Origin: Hoeflea algicola
GTDB lineage: Bacteria > Pseudomonadota > Alphaproteobacteria > Rhizobiales > Rhizobiaceae
NCBI RefSeq assembly: GCF_026619415.1
Contig: NZ_JAOVZR010000001.1
Location: forward strand, 1,426,001-1,490,000
Direction: 5' to 3'
Length of the DNA stretch: 64,000 nt
Shown: in pieces, positions 1-7,631 of the stretch
Numbering within the stretch: the first letter of the stretch is position 1
Layout of the letters: each line of letters opens with the position of its first letter
Position numbers and translations under genes: made by a program
Notes under the pieces: generated by a model
What the model was told of the DNA's origin: nothing
Seen by the model: only the letters and a program-made list of their open reading frames with translations
The model's database searches: none

Positions 1-650
1 GGCGCTCCCGGCTCAGGCTCGACAAACAGGCTCAGCGCGTTGACCGCAACCGGTTGCGCCAACGCCTTCGCAAAATACGCCGCTGCAGCATGCCTGACCC
101 GGTCAAGATCTGGCTGGTCAAGCCGCCGGCTCAACGTCATGTGAAAGCGAAAGCGATCAAACACGTAAGGATAGCCCCAACGCATCAGGTAGTCGCGCTC
201 CTCGGGCGCCAACCGATCCGGGTTCCGCCGCACAATGTCGGCCTCCGACAGCGGGGCCCGGTACCGTTCGAATGACTCCACCACCGCATCCGCAAACGCC
301 TGTAATCCGGCCGATGCTTCGTCCGGCACCAGCGCAACAAACCCACCCAGATCGGCGACCGTCAACGACGGAAGATCAAAGCCGGAGGTCGCGGCCGCAA
401 AACGCGCCATGGCGTCCACAAGCCCGGCTTCGTTCGTGCCATCCGCCAACCGGAACGGCGCTTTCAGCGTGGCATGAAAACCGTAACGGCGGGCCGGCGC
501 AGTGATCACCGCCAGTTCGTCCGTACCCAGACCGTCAAGTTCCGGATGTTCAACAGCAACGCCGGTCACCGCATCACGCCCCAGCCAGCTGGCGCCGCAC
601 CGTGCAAGCTCGGTGTCTGGCTCCGGTGAGAAATAGAATGCATATCGCAT
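1..650 (-). CDS. DUF1045 / phosphonate-metabolism-associated 2H phosphoesterase-like protein (3' end cut by window edge)
   Basis: Reading the minus strand from the ATG at 650 gives an open frame of 216 codons that runs off the left edge. The protein carries the two H-x-T motifs of the 2H phosphoesterase superfamily, in YGFHATLKAPF and FRFHMTLSRR. The overall sequence fits the DUF1045 family (about 230 aa), found in phn operons of alphaproteobacteria, so only the C-terminus should be missing. The exact reaction is not established; a role in phosphonate use is inferred from the family. It is divergent from plcP-btaAB, which suggests a shared phosphate-starvation promoter region. Confidence 0.85.
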   Translation of the reverse strand, partial: MRYAFYFSPEPDTELARCGASWLGRDAVTGVAVEHPELDGLGTDELAVITAPARRYGFHATLKAPFRLADGTNEAGLVDAMARFAAATSGFDLPSLTVADLGGFVALVPDEASAGLQAFADAVVESFERYRAPLSEADIVRRNPDRLAPEERDYLMRWGYPYVFDRFRFHMTLSRRLDQPDLDRVRHAAAAYFAKALAQPVAVNALSLFVEPEPGA

Positions 651-693
651 TAATGCTGTCCCCTGCAGTTCGACAGTTCACGCCAGCGCGGCA

Positions 694-883
694 CTGTCAT
701 ATCAAATTCCTACACCACAACCGTGACAGGCCGCACCCCACGGTGACATTTTGCCGGCCTGTTTTGCAGCCCCAGCTTCATCAGTCTCGGCTCAGCCCAT
801 CCTGCCTGATACCAGAGTAATCACGCGCACCACCGGTGCTGCCCGTCCGTGCGGCGCCGCAGCGACCGTCACAAAACTGAAAA
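694..883. promoter_or_regulatory. Divergent promoter region with Pho-box-like half-sites
   Basis: The gap between the DUF1045 gene and plcP contains a perfect half-site CTGTCAT at 694-700, CTGTCAC on the minus strand at 723-729, and a degenerate two-half-site box CCGTCAC-AAAA-CTGAAAA at 866-883. The last has the 11-bp half-site spacing and AT-rich spacer of PhoB boxes and ends 33 nt before the plcP start. None is a perfect full box, so PhoB control is inferred mainly from gene content. Confidence 0.4.
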
Positions 884-915
884 CTGAATCGTGTCTAAGC
901 CTGCCAGCAACTCAA

Positions 916-1755
916 ATGCTCAAGGTTCAGGCGGATCCCGTGACAAAATCCTACCGGACGATATTCCTCTCCGACATTCACCTCGGCACGCCCGACTGCC
1001 AGGCGGACCTGCTGATCGAGTTCTTACGCCAACACGATGCCGAGACGATCTATCTCGTCGGCGACATCGTCGACTGTTGGCGCATGAAGCGGCGCGGCTT
1101 CTACTGGCCCCAGAGCCATAACGACGTGGTCCAGAAACTGTTGCGCAAGGCCCGCAAGGGTACCCGGATCATCTATGTGCCGGGCAACCATGACGAGCTC
1201 CTGCGGGACTATCAAGGGGTGCATTTCGGCGGAATTGAGGTGCGCGAGCGCGATCTGTTCGAAACTGCCGACGGCAAGCGCCTGCTGGTTATCCACGGCG
1301 ACGAATTCGACATGGTGGTGATGAACCATCGCTGGTTGGCGCATCTGGGCGACATCGCCTACGGAATGGCGATGTGGGCCAACAAATGGCACAACCGGGC
1401 CCGCAAATTGCTCGGCCTGGAGTACTGGTCGATTTCCCGCTGGGCCAAGCTCAAGGTCAAGGGCGCCGTCAATTTCATCTCGGACTTCGAACAGGTCCTG
1501 GCCGACGAGGCCCGCAAGCACGGTGCCGACGGCGTCATCTGCGGCCACATCCACCATGCCGCCAACGAGATGCGCGGCGGCGTGCGCTACATCAATACCG
1601 GCGACTGGGTGGAAAGCTGTACTGCCATCGTCGAACACCCAGACGGCCGCATCGAACTGATCGACTGGTCACGCCGGATCCCTGCCAAGGCCGCGTTCCA
1701 GGCGCAGTCCAAAGAACATCACCACGACGCTGACATTCACAATGAGGCGGCCTGA
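916..1755 (+). CDS. plcP: PlcP-type phospholipase C (calcineurin-like metallophosphoesterase)
   Basis: 279 aa with the full metallophosphoesterase motif set: SDIHLG near residue 20, VGDIVD, PGNHDE, IHGDEFD and GHIHHA. It resembles LpxH-type diphosphatases, but its position directly upstream of btaA-btaB points to PlcP, the phospholipase C that in Sinorhizobium meliloti and marine bacteria releases diacylglycerol from phosphatidylcholine and other phospholipids under phosphate limitation. That diacylglycerol is the substrate of BtaA. The ATG at 916 was chosen; a GTG at 940, immediately before TKSYRTIFLSDIH, is also possible. The open frame extends further 5' (to 751) but that stretch has no family similarity. 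The function call rests on context as much as on sequence. Confidence 0.8.
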   Translation: MLKVQADPVTKSYRTIFLSDIHLGTPDCQADLLIEFLRQHDAETIYLVGDIVDCWRMKRRGFYWPQSHNDVVQKLLRKARKGTRIIYVPGNHDELLRDYQGVHFGGIEVRERDLFETADGKRLLVIHGDEFDMVVMNHRWLAHLGDIAYGMAMWANKWHNRARKLLGLEYWSISRWAKLKVKGAVNFISDFEQVLADEARKHGADGVICGHIHHAANEMRGGVRYINTGDWVESCTAIVEHPDGRIELIDWSRRIPAKAAFQAQSKEHHHDADIHNEAA

Positions 1756-1790
1756 CAGGTCCACCCAACGGCTTCACAAGGAGCATTCCC

Positions 1791-3032
1791 TTGACCATGA
1801 TTGACTCTCCCGCCATCGGCGCCCGAATTGACGGTGCGGTGGTCCGCAATCCGGCACTCTCCCAAACCGGCATACTCGAACGGATTTTCTCGTCTGCGTT
1901 TCGTGGGCTGGTCTATCCGCAGATCTGGGAAGACCCGCTGGTCGATATGCAGGCCCTGGCGCTCAAGCCCAGCGACACGCTCGTGACCATCGCCTCGGGC
2001 TCCTGCAACGTGATGTCCTATCTGACGGCAAATCCGGCACGGCTGATCGCCGTCGACCTGTCGCCCGCACATGTGGCGCTCGGCAAGCTCAAGCTCGCCG
2101 CCGCAGCCCACCTGCCAGGACATACGGCGTTTTCGAACATGTTTCGCTACGCCAACCTGAAATCCAATGTCGCGCTTTACGACCGCCACATCCGGCCCAA
2201 TCTCGATCCCGCCACCCGCGCCTATTGGGACGGTCGCGACATAATGGGCCGGCGCCGCATCGCCGGGTTTTCGCGTGGTTTCTACACCACCGGCCTGCTC
2301 GGACGGTTCATCTCGGTTGCCCACATTGTGGCCAAGGTTTACGGCGTCGATCCGCGTGAGTTGCTCAGGATGGACAGCATCGAGCAGCAGCGCGCCTTCT
2401 TTGACACGCGCATTGCGCCGATTTTCGACAGCCGCAGCTTTCGCGCACTGACATCGCTGCGCGCCTCGCTGTTCGGTCTCGGCATTCCGCCAGCCCAGTA
2501 TGAAGCCTTGGCCGGCGATTCACCGGACGGCATGTGCGGTGCGCTGAAAGCCCGCACCGAGCGCCTGGCTTGCAGCTTTCCGCTGAAGGACAACTACTTC
2601 GCCTGGCAGGCCTTTGGCCGAGGCTACCAGCCCGGCGACGGGGCCAGCCTGCCTCCCTATCTCGAAAGCCGCCATTTCGAAACCGTGCGCCGCAATGCTT
2701 CACGGGTCGAGATCATCAATGAGAACCTGACGGCGATGCTCGCCGTTCGTCCCGCCGGTTCCGTCGATGCCTTCGTGCTGCTTGATGCGCAGGACTGGAT
2801 GACAGATCAGCAACTGTCGGAACTGTGGGCCGAGATCACCCGCACCGCGACATCGGGCGCGCGCGTCATCTACCGTACTGCAGCCACTCAATCGCCATTG
2901 CCGGGCCGGGTGCCCGACGGCATTCTCAATCAATGGGATTACCGAGCTGAAGAAAGCCTCGCCTATGGCGCGCGCGACCGCTCGGCGATCTATGGCGGCT
3001 TTCATTTGCACATCAAGCGCGGCCGCGACTGA
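1791..3032 (+). CDS. btaA: BtaA, S-adenosylmethionine:diacylglycerol 3-amino-3-carboxypropyltransferase
   Basis: 413 aa, of normal length for the DUF3419/BtaA family. Typical features are the N-terminal FRGLVYPQIWEDP segment and a nucleotide-binding region ASGSCNVMSYL followed by IAVDLSPAHVALG. BtaA moves the aminocarboxypropyl group of SAM to diacylglycerol, giving diacylglyceryl-homoserine, the first step to the phosphorus-free betaine lipid DGTS. The start at 1791 follows an AAGGAG ribosome-binding site. The gene lies 35 nt after plcP and overlaps btaB by one base (TGATG), so the three are probably one operon. Confidence 0.93.
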   Translation: MTMIDSPAIGARIDGAVVRNPALSQTGILERIFSSAFRGLVYPQIWEDPLVDMQALALKPSDTLVTIASGSCNVMSYLTANPARLIAVDLSPAHVALGKLKLAAAAHLPGHTAFSNMFRYANLKSNVALYDRHIRPNLDPATRAYWDGRDIMGRRRIAGFSRGFYTTGLLGRFISVAHIVAKVYGVDPRELLRMDSIEQQRAFFDTRIAPIFDSRSFRALTSLRASLFGLGIPPAQYEALAGDSPDGMCGALKARTERLACSFPLKDNYFAWQAFGRGYQPGDGASLPPYLESRHFETVRRNASRVEIINENLTAMLAVRPAGSVDAFVLLDAQDWMTDQQLSELWAEITRTATSGARVIYRTAATQSPLPGRVPDGILNQWDYRAEESLAYGARDRSAIYGGFHLHIKRGRD

Positions 3033-3685
3033 TGACATCAGTACTCGCCCATGCCGGGGTGATGGACGGCATCTACCGTCATCAGCGCCATATCTACGAT
3101 CTCACCCGGCGCTATTATCTGCTGGGACGCAATGATCTGGTCGCCGCCCTCAAACCGCCACCGGACGGCACCGTGCTGGAAATCGGCTGCGGCACCGCCC
3201 GCAACCTGATCCTGACCGCCCGTCATTACCCGCAAGCTCGGCTGTTCGGTCTCGATCTATCATCCGAGATGCTCAAATCCGCCGACGCCACCGTTGCGCG
3301 CAGTGGCCTTGGCGGCAGGATCAAGCTGGCTCAGGGCGACGCTACCTGCTTTGACGCGGGCGAGCTGTTTGCCACATCCGGCTTTGACCGCGTGTTCCTC
3401 TCCTACAGCCTGTCGATGATCCCCGCCTGGGAGGCAGCACTCTGCCAGGCGATGCTGGCGGTGCGGCCCGGCGGGGAACTGCATGTGGTCGATTTCGGCC
3501 AGCAGACCGGCCTGCCGCGCTGGTTTGGCAACTGCTTGCATGCCTGGCTCAAGCGTTTTCACGTCACCCCGCGCAAAAGCCTGGGCGATGCCATGGCCAC
3601 GCTCGCTGCCGACCACGACGCCAGCATGAATTTCTCGTCGCTCTATCGCGACTATGCCCGCATCGGTGTTATCGCCCGGCGCTGA
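3032..3685 (+). CDS. btaB: BtaB, diacylglyceryl-homoserine N-methyltransferase
   Basis: 217 aa class I methyltransferase with the SAM-binding motif LEIGCGTARNL at about residues 49-59 and an acidic second motif LFGLDLSSEML. BtaB adds three methyl groups to diacylglyceryl-homoserine to form the betaine lipid DGTS. It starts on the last base of the btaA stop codon, so translation is probably coupled. Downstream lies the convergent end of modC. The family match and the btaA partner make the call secure. Confidence 0.93.
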   Translation: MTSVLAHAGVMDGIYRHQRHIYDLTRRYYLLGRNDLVAALKPPPDGTVLEIGCGTARNLILTARHYPQARLFGLDLSSEMLKSADATVARSGLGGRIKLAQGDATCFDAGELFATSGFDRVFLSYSLSMIPAWEAALCQAMLAVRPGGELHVVDFGQQTGLPRWFGNCLHAWLKRFHVTPRKSLGDAMATLAADHDASMNFSSLYRDYARIGVIARR

Positions 3686-3715
3686 AGCAAGGCCCAAGCT
3701 ATTGAGGTTCCGAAC

Positions 3716-4804
3716 CTAACCAGCGACGCCAACTTCGGACTGCGCGACGGCGACCGATTTGAGAATTGCGAAACAGTCGACCCCGACGTCAAGTTCCAGT
3801 GCCAGCGCAGAACGCCGGGTGACCCGCGCCAGCAGCACATCCTCGCCCGCGCGCAACTGGATGATAGCCCCCGGTCCATCGCCAAGCCGCACCGCGGTCA
3901 CCACCGCCGGCAATATGTTGAGCGCCGAAAGGCCTTCGGGCCGGGTGCGTGACAGGATCACGTCCTGAGCGAGAATCCGGACACTGATCCGGGCACCGAC
4001 AGCGGCCGCAACCCGTGGCAACAACAGCACCCCGCACGAAGCCTCAAGCCGGGTTAGTCCGTCATCCTCCTGCGCGGCCACAACCGCGTGCAGCGAGGCG
4101 CCGGCCGTGCGCAACCCGAGCGCCGGCACGCTGTCGGGATCGGACAGGATCTCCGCCGCCGGACCAGCCCGGACCACCCTTCCCGCCTCCATCAACACCA
4201 GCGTTGTCGCCAGCCGGGCGACCTCGGCCATGGTGTGGCTGACATAGAGGATGGGGATATCGCTTTCTGCCCGCAACCGTTCCAGATAGGGCAGGATTTC
4301 CGCCTTGCGGTGGTCGTCGAGCGCCGCCAGCGGCTCATCCATCAACAACAGACGCGGCCGCGCCAAAAGCGCCCGGCCGATCGCCACCCGCTGTTTTTCG
4401 CCGCCCGACAGAGCCCCCGGCCGGCGTTGCAGCAAATCCTCGATCCCAAGCGTCGCCACCACCCGGTCGAACTCCGGACCGGAGTGCGCGTCGCGGAAGG
4501 GGGCTCCGTAAGCGAGGTTCTGGCGCACATTCATATGCGGAAACAGCCGACCTTCCTGAAACACATAGCCAAGGCTGCGGCGGTGCACCGGCACAAAGAC
4601 CCGTTCGGCTGAATCAAACAGCACTCGGTCGTCCACCACGATGCGGCCCGATTGCGGTCGCAACAACCCCGCCACAGCGTTGACCACGGAGGTTTTGCCC
4701 GATCCCGAGCGGCCAAACAGCGCGGTCACCCCCGCGGGCGCGTCGAAGTCGACATCCAGAGCGAAACCGCCGAAACGATGGGCAAGGCGCACCGAAAGGC
4801 TCAT
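3716..4804 (-). CDS. modC: ModC, molybdate ABC transporter ATP-binding protein
   Basis: 362 aa. Walker A GRSGSGKT is at residues 31-38, followed by the ABC signature LSGGEKQR, Walker B LLLMDEPLAALD and the H-loop VSHTMAEV. The C-terminal third is a Mop/TOBE molybdate-binding domain, which distinguishes ModC from other ABC ATPases. The ATG at 4804 was chosen because it overlaps the modB stop codon as ATGA. A longer frame upstream lies inside modB. It energises molybdate import at the inner membrane, and the adjacent molybdoenzyme genes soxCD are a likely consumer of the metal. Confidence 0.95.
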   Translation of the reverse strand: MSLSVRLAHRFGGFALDVDFDAPAGVTALFGRSGSGKTSVVNAVAGLLRPQSGRIVVDDRVLFDSAERVFVPVHRRSLGYVFQEGRLFPHMNVRQNLAYGAPFRDAHSGPEFDRVVATLGIEDLLQRRPGALSGGEKQRVAIGRALLARPRLLLMDEPLAALDDHRKAEILPYLERLRAESDIPILYVSHTMAEVARLATTLVLMEAGRVVRAGPAAEILSDPDSVPALGLRTAGASLHAVVAAQEDDGLTRLEASCGVLLLPRVAAAVGARISVRILAQDVILSRTRPEGLSALNILPAVVTAVRLGDGPGAIIQLRAGEDVLLARVTRRSALALELDVGVDCFAILKSVAVAQSEVGVAG

Positions 4805-5505
4805 GATCCCGATATCCTTCGCGCCACCGCCCGGCCAACCCATTCCGACAGGAACAATGCGGCCAGCGCGATCACCACTGCGATCAGCACCAGTTGCGCG
4901 GCCTGACTGTCACCACCCGGCACCTGCAGAAAGCTGTAGATCGCCAGTGGCAGCGTCTGGGTCTGGCCCGGAATATTGGAGACGAAGGTGATTGTTGCGC
5001 CGAATTCGCCCATTGCCTTGGCAAACGCCAGGATCGCACCGGCCACCACCCCGGGCAGGATCAGCGGCAGGGTGACAGTGGCAAACACCCGTACGCGCGT
5101 AGCCCCCAGCGTTGCCGCCGCCTGTTCGAGTTTCGGGTCCACCGCTTCGATCGCCAACCGGATCGCCCGCACCATCAGCGGAAACGCCATCACGGCCGCC
5201 GCCAGCGCAGCCCCGGTCCAGCGGAAGGCAAACACCAACCCGAAAGCCTCGTCGAGAAAACTGCCTACCGCGCCGCGGCGACCGAATGTCAGCAGCAGCA
5301 GATAGCCGGTCACCACCGGCGGCAGGATCAGCGGTAGATGCACCACGCCATTAAGCACCTGCTTGCCCCAGAACTGGTACCGCGCCAGCACATAGGCCAC
5401 CGCCACGCCAAGTGGCAGGCTGAGCACAGTCGCCCACAATGAGACCTTCAGCGACAGCGCCACTGCGCTCCACTGGTCAGGGCTGAGCCAGTCAGCCATC
5501 GCCAT
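4801..5505 (-). CDS. modB: ModB, molybdate ABC transporter permease
   Basis: 234 aa integral membrane protein with about five or six hydrophobic segments. The binding-protein-dependent permease (EAA) motif is visible around EQAAATLGATRVRVFATVTLPLILPG. It forms the molybdate channel energised by ModC. The start at 5505 overlaps the end of modA by 14 nt; a second in-frame ATG two codons later (5499) would overlap by 8 nt and is equally plausible. It overlaps modC by 4 nt, giving a tightly coupled modABC operon. Confidence 0.94.
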   Translation of the reverse strand: MAMADWLSPDQWSAVALSLKVSLWATVLSLPLGVAVAYVLARYQFWGKQVLNGVVHLPLILPPVVTGYLLLLTFGRRGAVGSFLDEAFGLVFAFRWTGAALAAAVMAFPLMVRAIRLAIEAVDPKLEQAAATLGATRVRVFATVTLPLILPGVVAGAILAFAKAMGEFGATITFVSNIPGQTQTLPLAIYSFLQVPGGDSQAAQLVLIAVVIALAALFLSEWVGRAVARRISGS

Positions 5506-6286
5506 GCCCCGTCGGAACTAGAAAACCGTTCTGCCTGAACACGGCTTCCGCGTCGGCCCCGCTCAGCGCTGCAAAAAAGCCACGCGCTTCAGGCCCGACC
5601 GAGCCGTGGACCATTGCTGCAGGATAGACAATCGGAGCGTGGCTCGTGGCGGGAAACGAGGCGATGATCCCGACATTTTCATCGACCAGCGCATCGGTCG
5701 CATAGACGATGCCATAGGGTGCCTCGCCTGATGAGACCAGCGCCAGCGCGGCGCGAACATTGTCGGTCTGGGCCACTTTCGGCGCCACCTCGTCCCAAAG
5801 ACCGAGCTGCGTCAGCGCCATTTTTCCATAAATCCCGGCAGGCACCGAATCGACCATCGCCATCGCCAACCGCTCGTCGCCGAGCATTCCGGCCAGATCA
5901 GTATCCGGACCAAAGGAAATCGCCTCCGCTTGCGCACCGTGGGCGATCAGCACAAGACTGTTGGAAAGCAGATCAATCCGCGTTGCATCCTCGATCAGAC
6001 TAGCCTTCTGCAGATAGTCCATCCAGTCGGTCGACGCCGAGATATAGATGTCGGCCGGCGCGCCCTGCACGATCTGCCGCGCCAGTTGCGAACTTCCTGC
6101 GTAAGAAACCGCCACAGTATGTCCGGTCGCCTGTTCCCAATCCGTGGCAATCCGGTCCAGCGCGGTTTTCAGGCTGGCAGCTGCAAACACCAGCACGTCC
6201 TCGGCATGGGCGGAGGCGGCGGAACCAAGCAGCAAGCCGGCCAGCACCAGGGATCGGGCCAATCGGCGGATCGAACGGGCAGACAT
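5492..6286 (-). CDS. modA: ModA, periplasmic molybdate-binding protein
   Basis: 264 aa with a Sec signal peptide (arginine-rich start, hydrophobic core, AxA-type cleavage near SAASAHAED). The mature protein begins VLVFAAASLKTALD and contains YAGSSQLARQI and AGIYGKMAL, as in ModA of the sulfate/molybdate-binding family. The ATG at 6286 follows GGAG at a usable distance; the longer frame to 6352 would put charged residues before the signal peptide. It is the first gene of modABC and starts about 240 nt downstream of the soxD stop codon, on the same strand. Confidence 0.94.
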   Translation of the reverse strand: MSARSIRRLARSLVLAGLLLGSAASAHAEDVLVFAAASLKTALDRIATDWEQATGHTVAVSYAGSSQLARQIVQGAPADIYISASTDWMDYLQKASLIEDATRIDLLSNSLVLIAHGAQAEAISFGPDTDLAGMLGDERLAMAMVDSVPAGIYGKMALTQLGLWDEVAPKVAQTDNVRAALALVSSGEAPYGIVYATDALVDENVGIIASFPATSHAPIVYPAAMVHGSVGPEARGFFAALSGADAEAVFRQNGFLVPTGHGDG

Positions 6287-6394
6287 TGGCGACGCTCCGG
6301 CTTGTTTATGCTTGAACGGAGATAACAGCGCCGCCCATCCAATAGCAAGCATTCACACTCCGTCCGGCAGGGTTGCCTTGCCGCGTTACCAGCG

Positions 6395-6424
6395 AGAACC
6401 GGAAGCGAGACCGCTCCCGGTTCT
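6395..6424 (-). terminator. Strong stem-loop between soxD and modA
   Basis: Outer arms AGAACCGG (6395-6402) and CCGGTTCT (6417-6424) pair perfectly, and an inner AGCG/CGCT stem extends the structure. It lies about 100 nt downstream of soxD and upstream of modA. There is no T-run after the stem on either strand, so it may be a processing or stabilising hairpin rather than a classical intrinsic terminator. Confidence 0.4.
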
Positions 6425-6527
6425 TCACCGGCCCGCCTTTGAACCGCGAAAGTACGTGCCTTATGCAGTACCAGTTGACCGGCACATTTCGCTTGGCCGT
6501 TCACGGCAGGCAATAGCTGGTCGCGGC

Positions 6528-7631
6528 TCAGTCGACGCTGCCACCGCTGTTTTCATCGCCCTCGCCTTCCGGCGTCACGTCGAGAACCTGCGCCCGCGCG
6601 GTGATTTTCACCGGTCCCGGCTTGCAGTCGGACATGCAGGGTTCGAGCCCCTTGGCGTAATGCGGCTCGCTCAGCCGGTCGTCAGCAATGAAGTTTGCTT
6701 CGTTGGGCAAACGGATCGAGGCGAAATTCTCGTTCGAAAGCTCGAACTCCTCGTCAACGACGATATCGTTGAGATAGAGCACATAGGCTGTCAGCGCATA
6801 AACGTCGTCATCACTGAGCGACCGGGCATCCCCGAACGGCATCGCCCGGCGGACATAATCATATACCGTCGACAGATAGGGCCAGTAGGAGCCGATGGTC
6901 TTTACCGGACGGTCTTTGAGCAATGAGTCCTGCCCGCCCGCCAGCACCGGCCAGCGGCCGGCGCCCTCGCCGAAATCACCGTGACACGCAGCACAGCTTT
7001 CACTGAAAATGACTTCGCCCTGGGTCACGGTGCCGCTGCCCACTGGCAATCCCGCGCCATCGGGACGGATGTCGATATCCCAGGCCGTCACCTCGTCGGG
7101 CGTGGCCACCCGACCGAGCCCGAAAGCGCCGGTGCTTTTCTCTGTCGAAACGGGTTCTGCCGTCGCCTCGGCTTCTGCGGGGGAAGATGCCGCAGTTTCC
7201 ACCGGAGCATTCGCTGGCTCTGCCGCAGCCGCTTGTTCTTCCGAAAACCCTTTCAGATAGGCCGTGAGATCGGCGGTATCCTCGTCGGATTTAAGCCCGG
7301 CAAACGCCATCTTGGTGCCTTTGACCATCCCGCGGGGATTTGCAAGGTACTTGGCCAGCGCGGCGTCGTCCCAGACCAGCCCGTCCTCACCGGCGGCGAT
7401 CATTGCCTTGGAATACTTGTAGTCGTCGGCCGTACCAGCCGTGCGTCCGAGCAAGTCGTTGAGCTGCGGCCCGACACGATTCTTGGCGCCTTCGCCAACC
7501 GCATGGCAAGCCTTGCACTTGTTAAACACTTTCTTGCCGGCGGCAGCATCGCCATCGGCCAATGCCTGGCTCGAGAAAGCGGCAAGCACAAGCCCTGCGG
7601 TGATCGCTGCGGGTTTAAGAAACTTCAACAT
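6528..7631 (-). CDS. soxD: SoxD, diheme cytochrome c subunit of sulfane dehydrogenase SoxCD
   Basis: 367 aa with a Sec signal peptide (cleavage near SQALA) and two haem c motifs: CKACH at residues 39-43 and CAACH in the C-terminal half. An Ala/Glu-rich linker separates the two cytochrome domains. SoxD passes electrons from the molybdenum subunit SoxC to the periplasmic cytochrome pool during oxidation of SoxY-bound sulfane sulfur. The ATG at 7631 lies inside the 3' end of soxC (17-nt overlap), typical of coupled subunit synthesis. Last gene of the soxXYZABCD operon. Confidence 0.96.
   Translation of the reverse strand: MLKFLKPAAITAGLVLAAFSSQALADGDAAAGKKVFNKCKACHAVGEGAKNRVGPQLNDLLGRTAGTADDYKYSKAMIAAGEDGLVWDDAALAKYLANPRGMVKGTKMAFAGLKSDEDTADLTAYLKGFSEEQAAAAEPANAPVETAASSPAEAEATAEPVSTEKSTGAFGLGRVATPDEVTAWDIDIRPDGAGLPVGSGTVTQGEVIFSESCAACHGDFGEGAGRWPVLAGGQDSLLKDRPVKTIGSYWPYLSTVYDYVRRAMPFGDARSLSDDDVYALTAYVLYLNDIVVDEEFELSNENFASIRLPNEANFIADDRLSEPHYAKGLEPCMSDCKPGPVKITARAQVLDVTPEGEGDENSGGSVD

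Noticed and set aside
916..1755. LpxH-type UDP-2,3-diacylglucosamine diphosphatase as the function
   Set aside because: The fold allows it, but the position directly before btaA-btaB favours PlcP. It is kept as an alternative only.
3686..3715. AGGTT-CCG-AACCT hairpin as terminator between btaB and modC
   Set aside because: The stem is only 5 bp with a 3-nt loop and no T-run, too weak to support.
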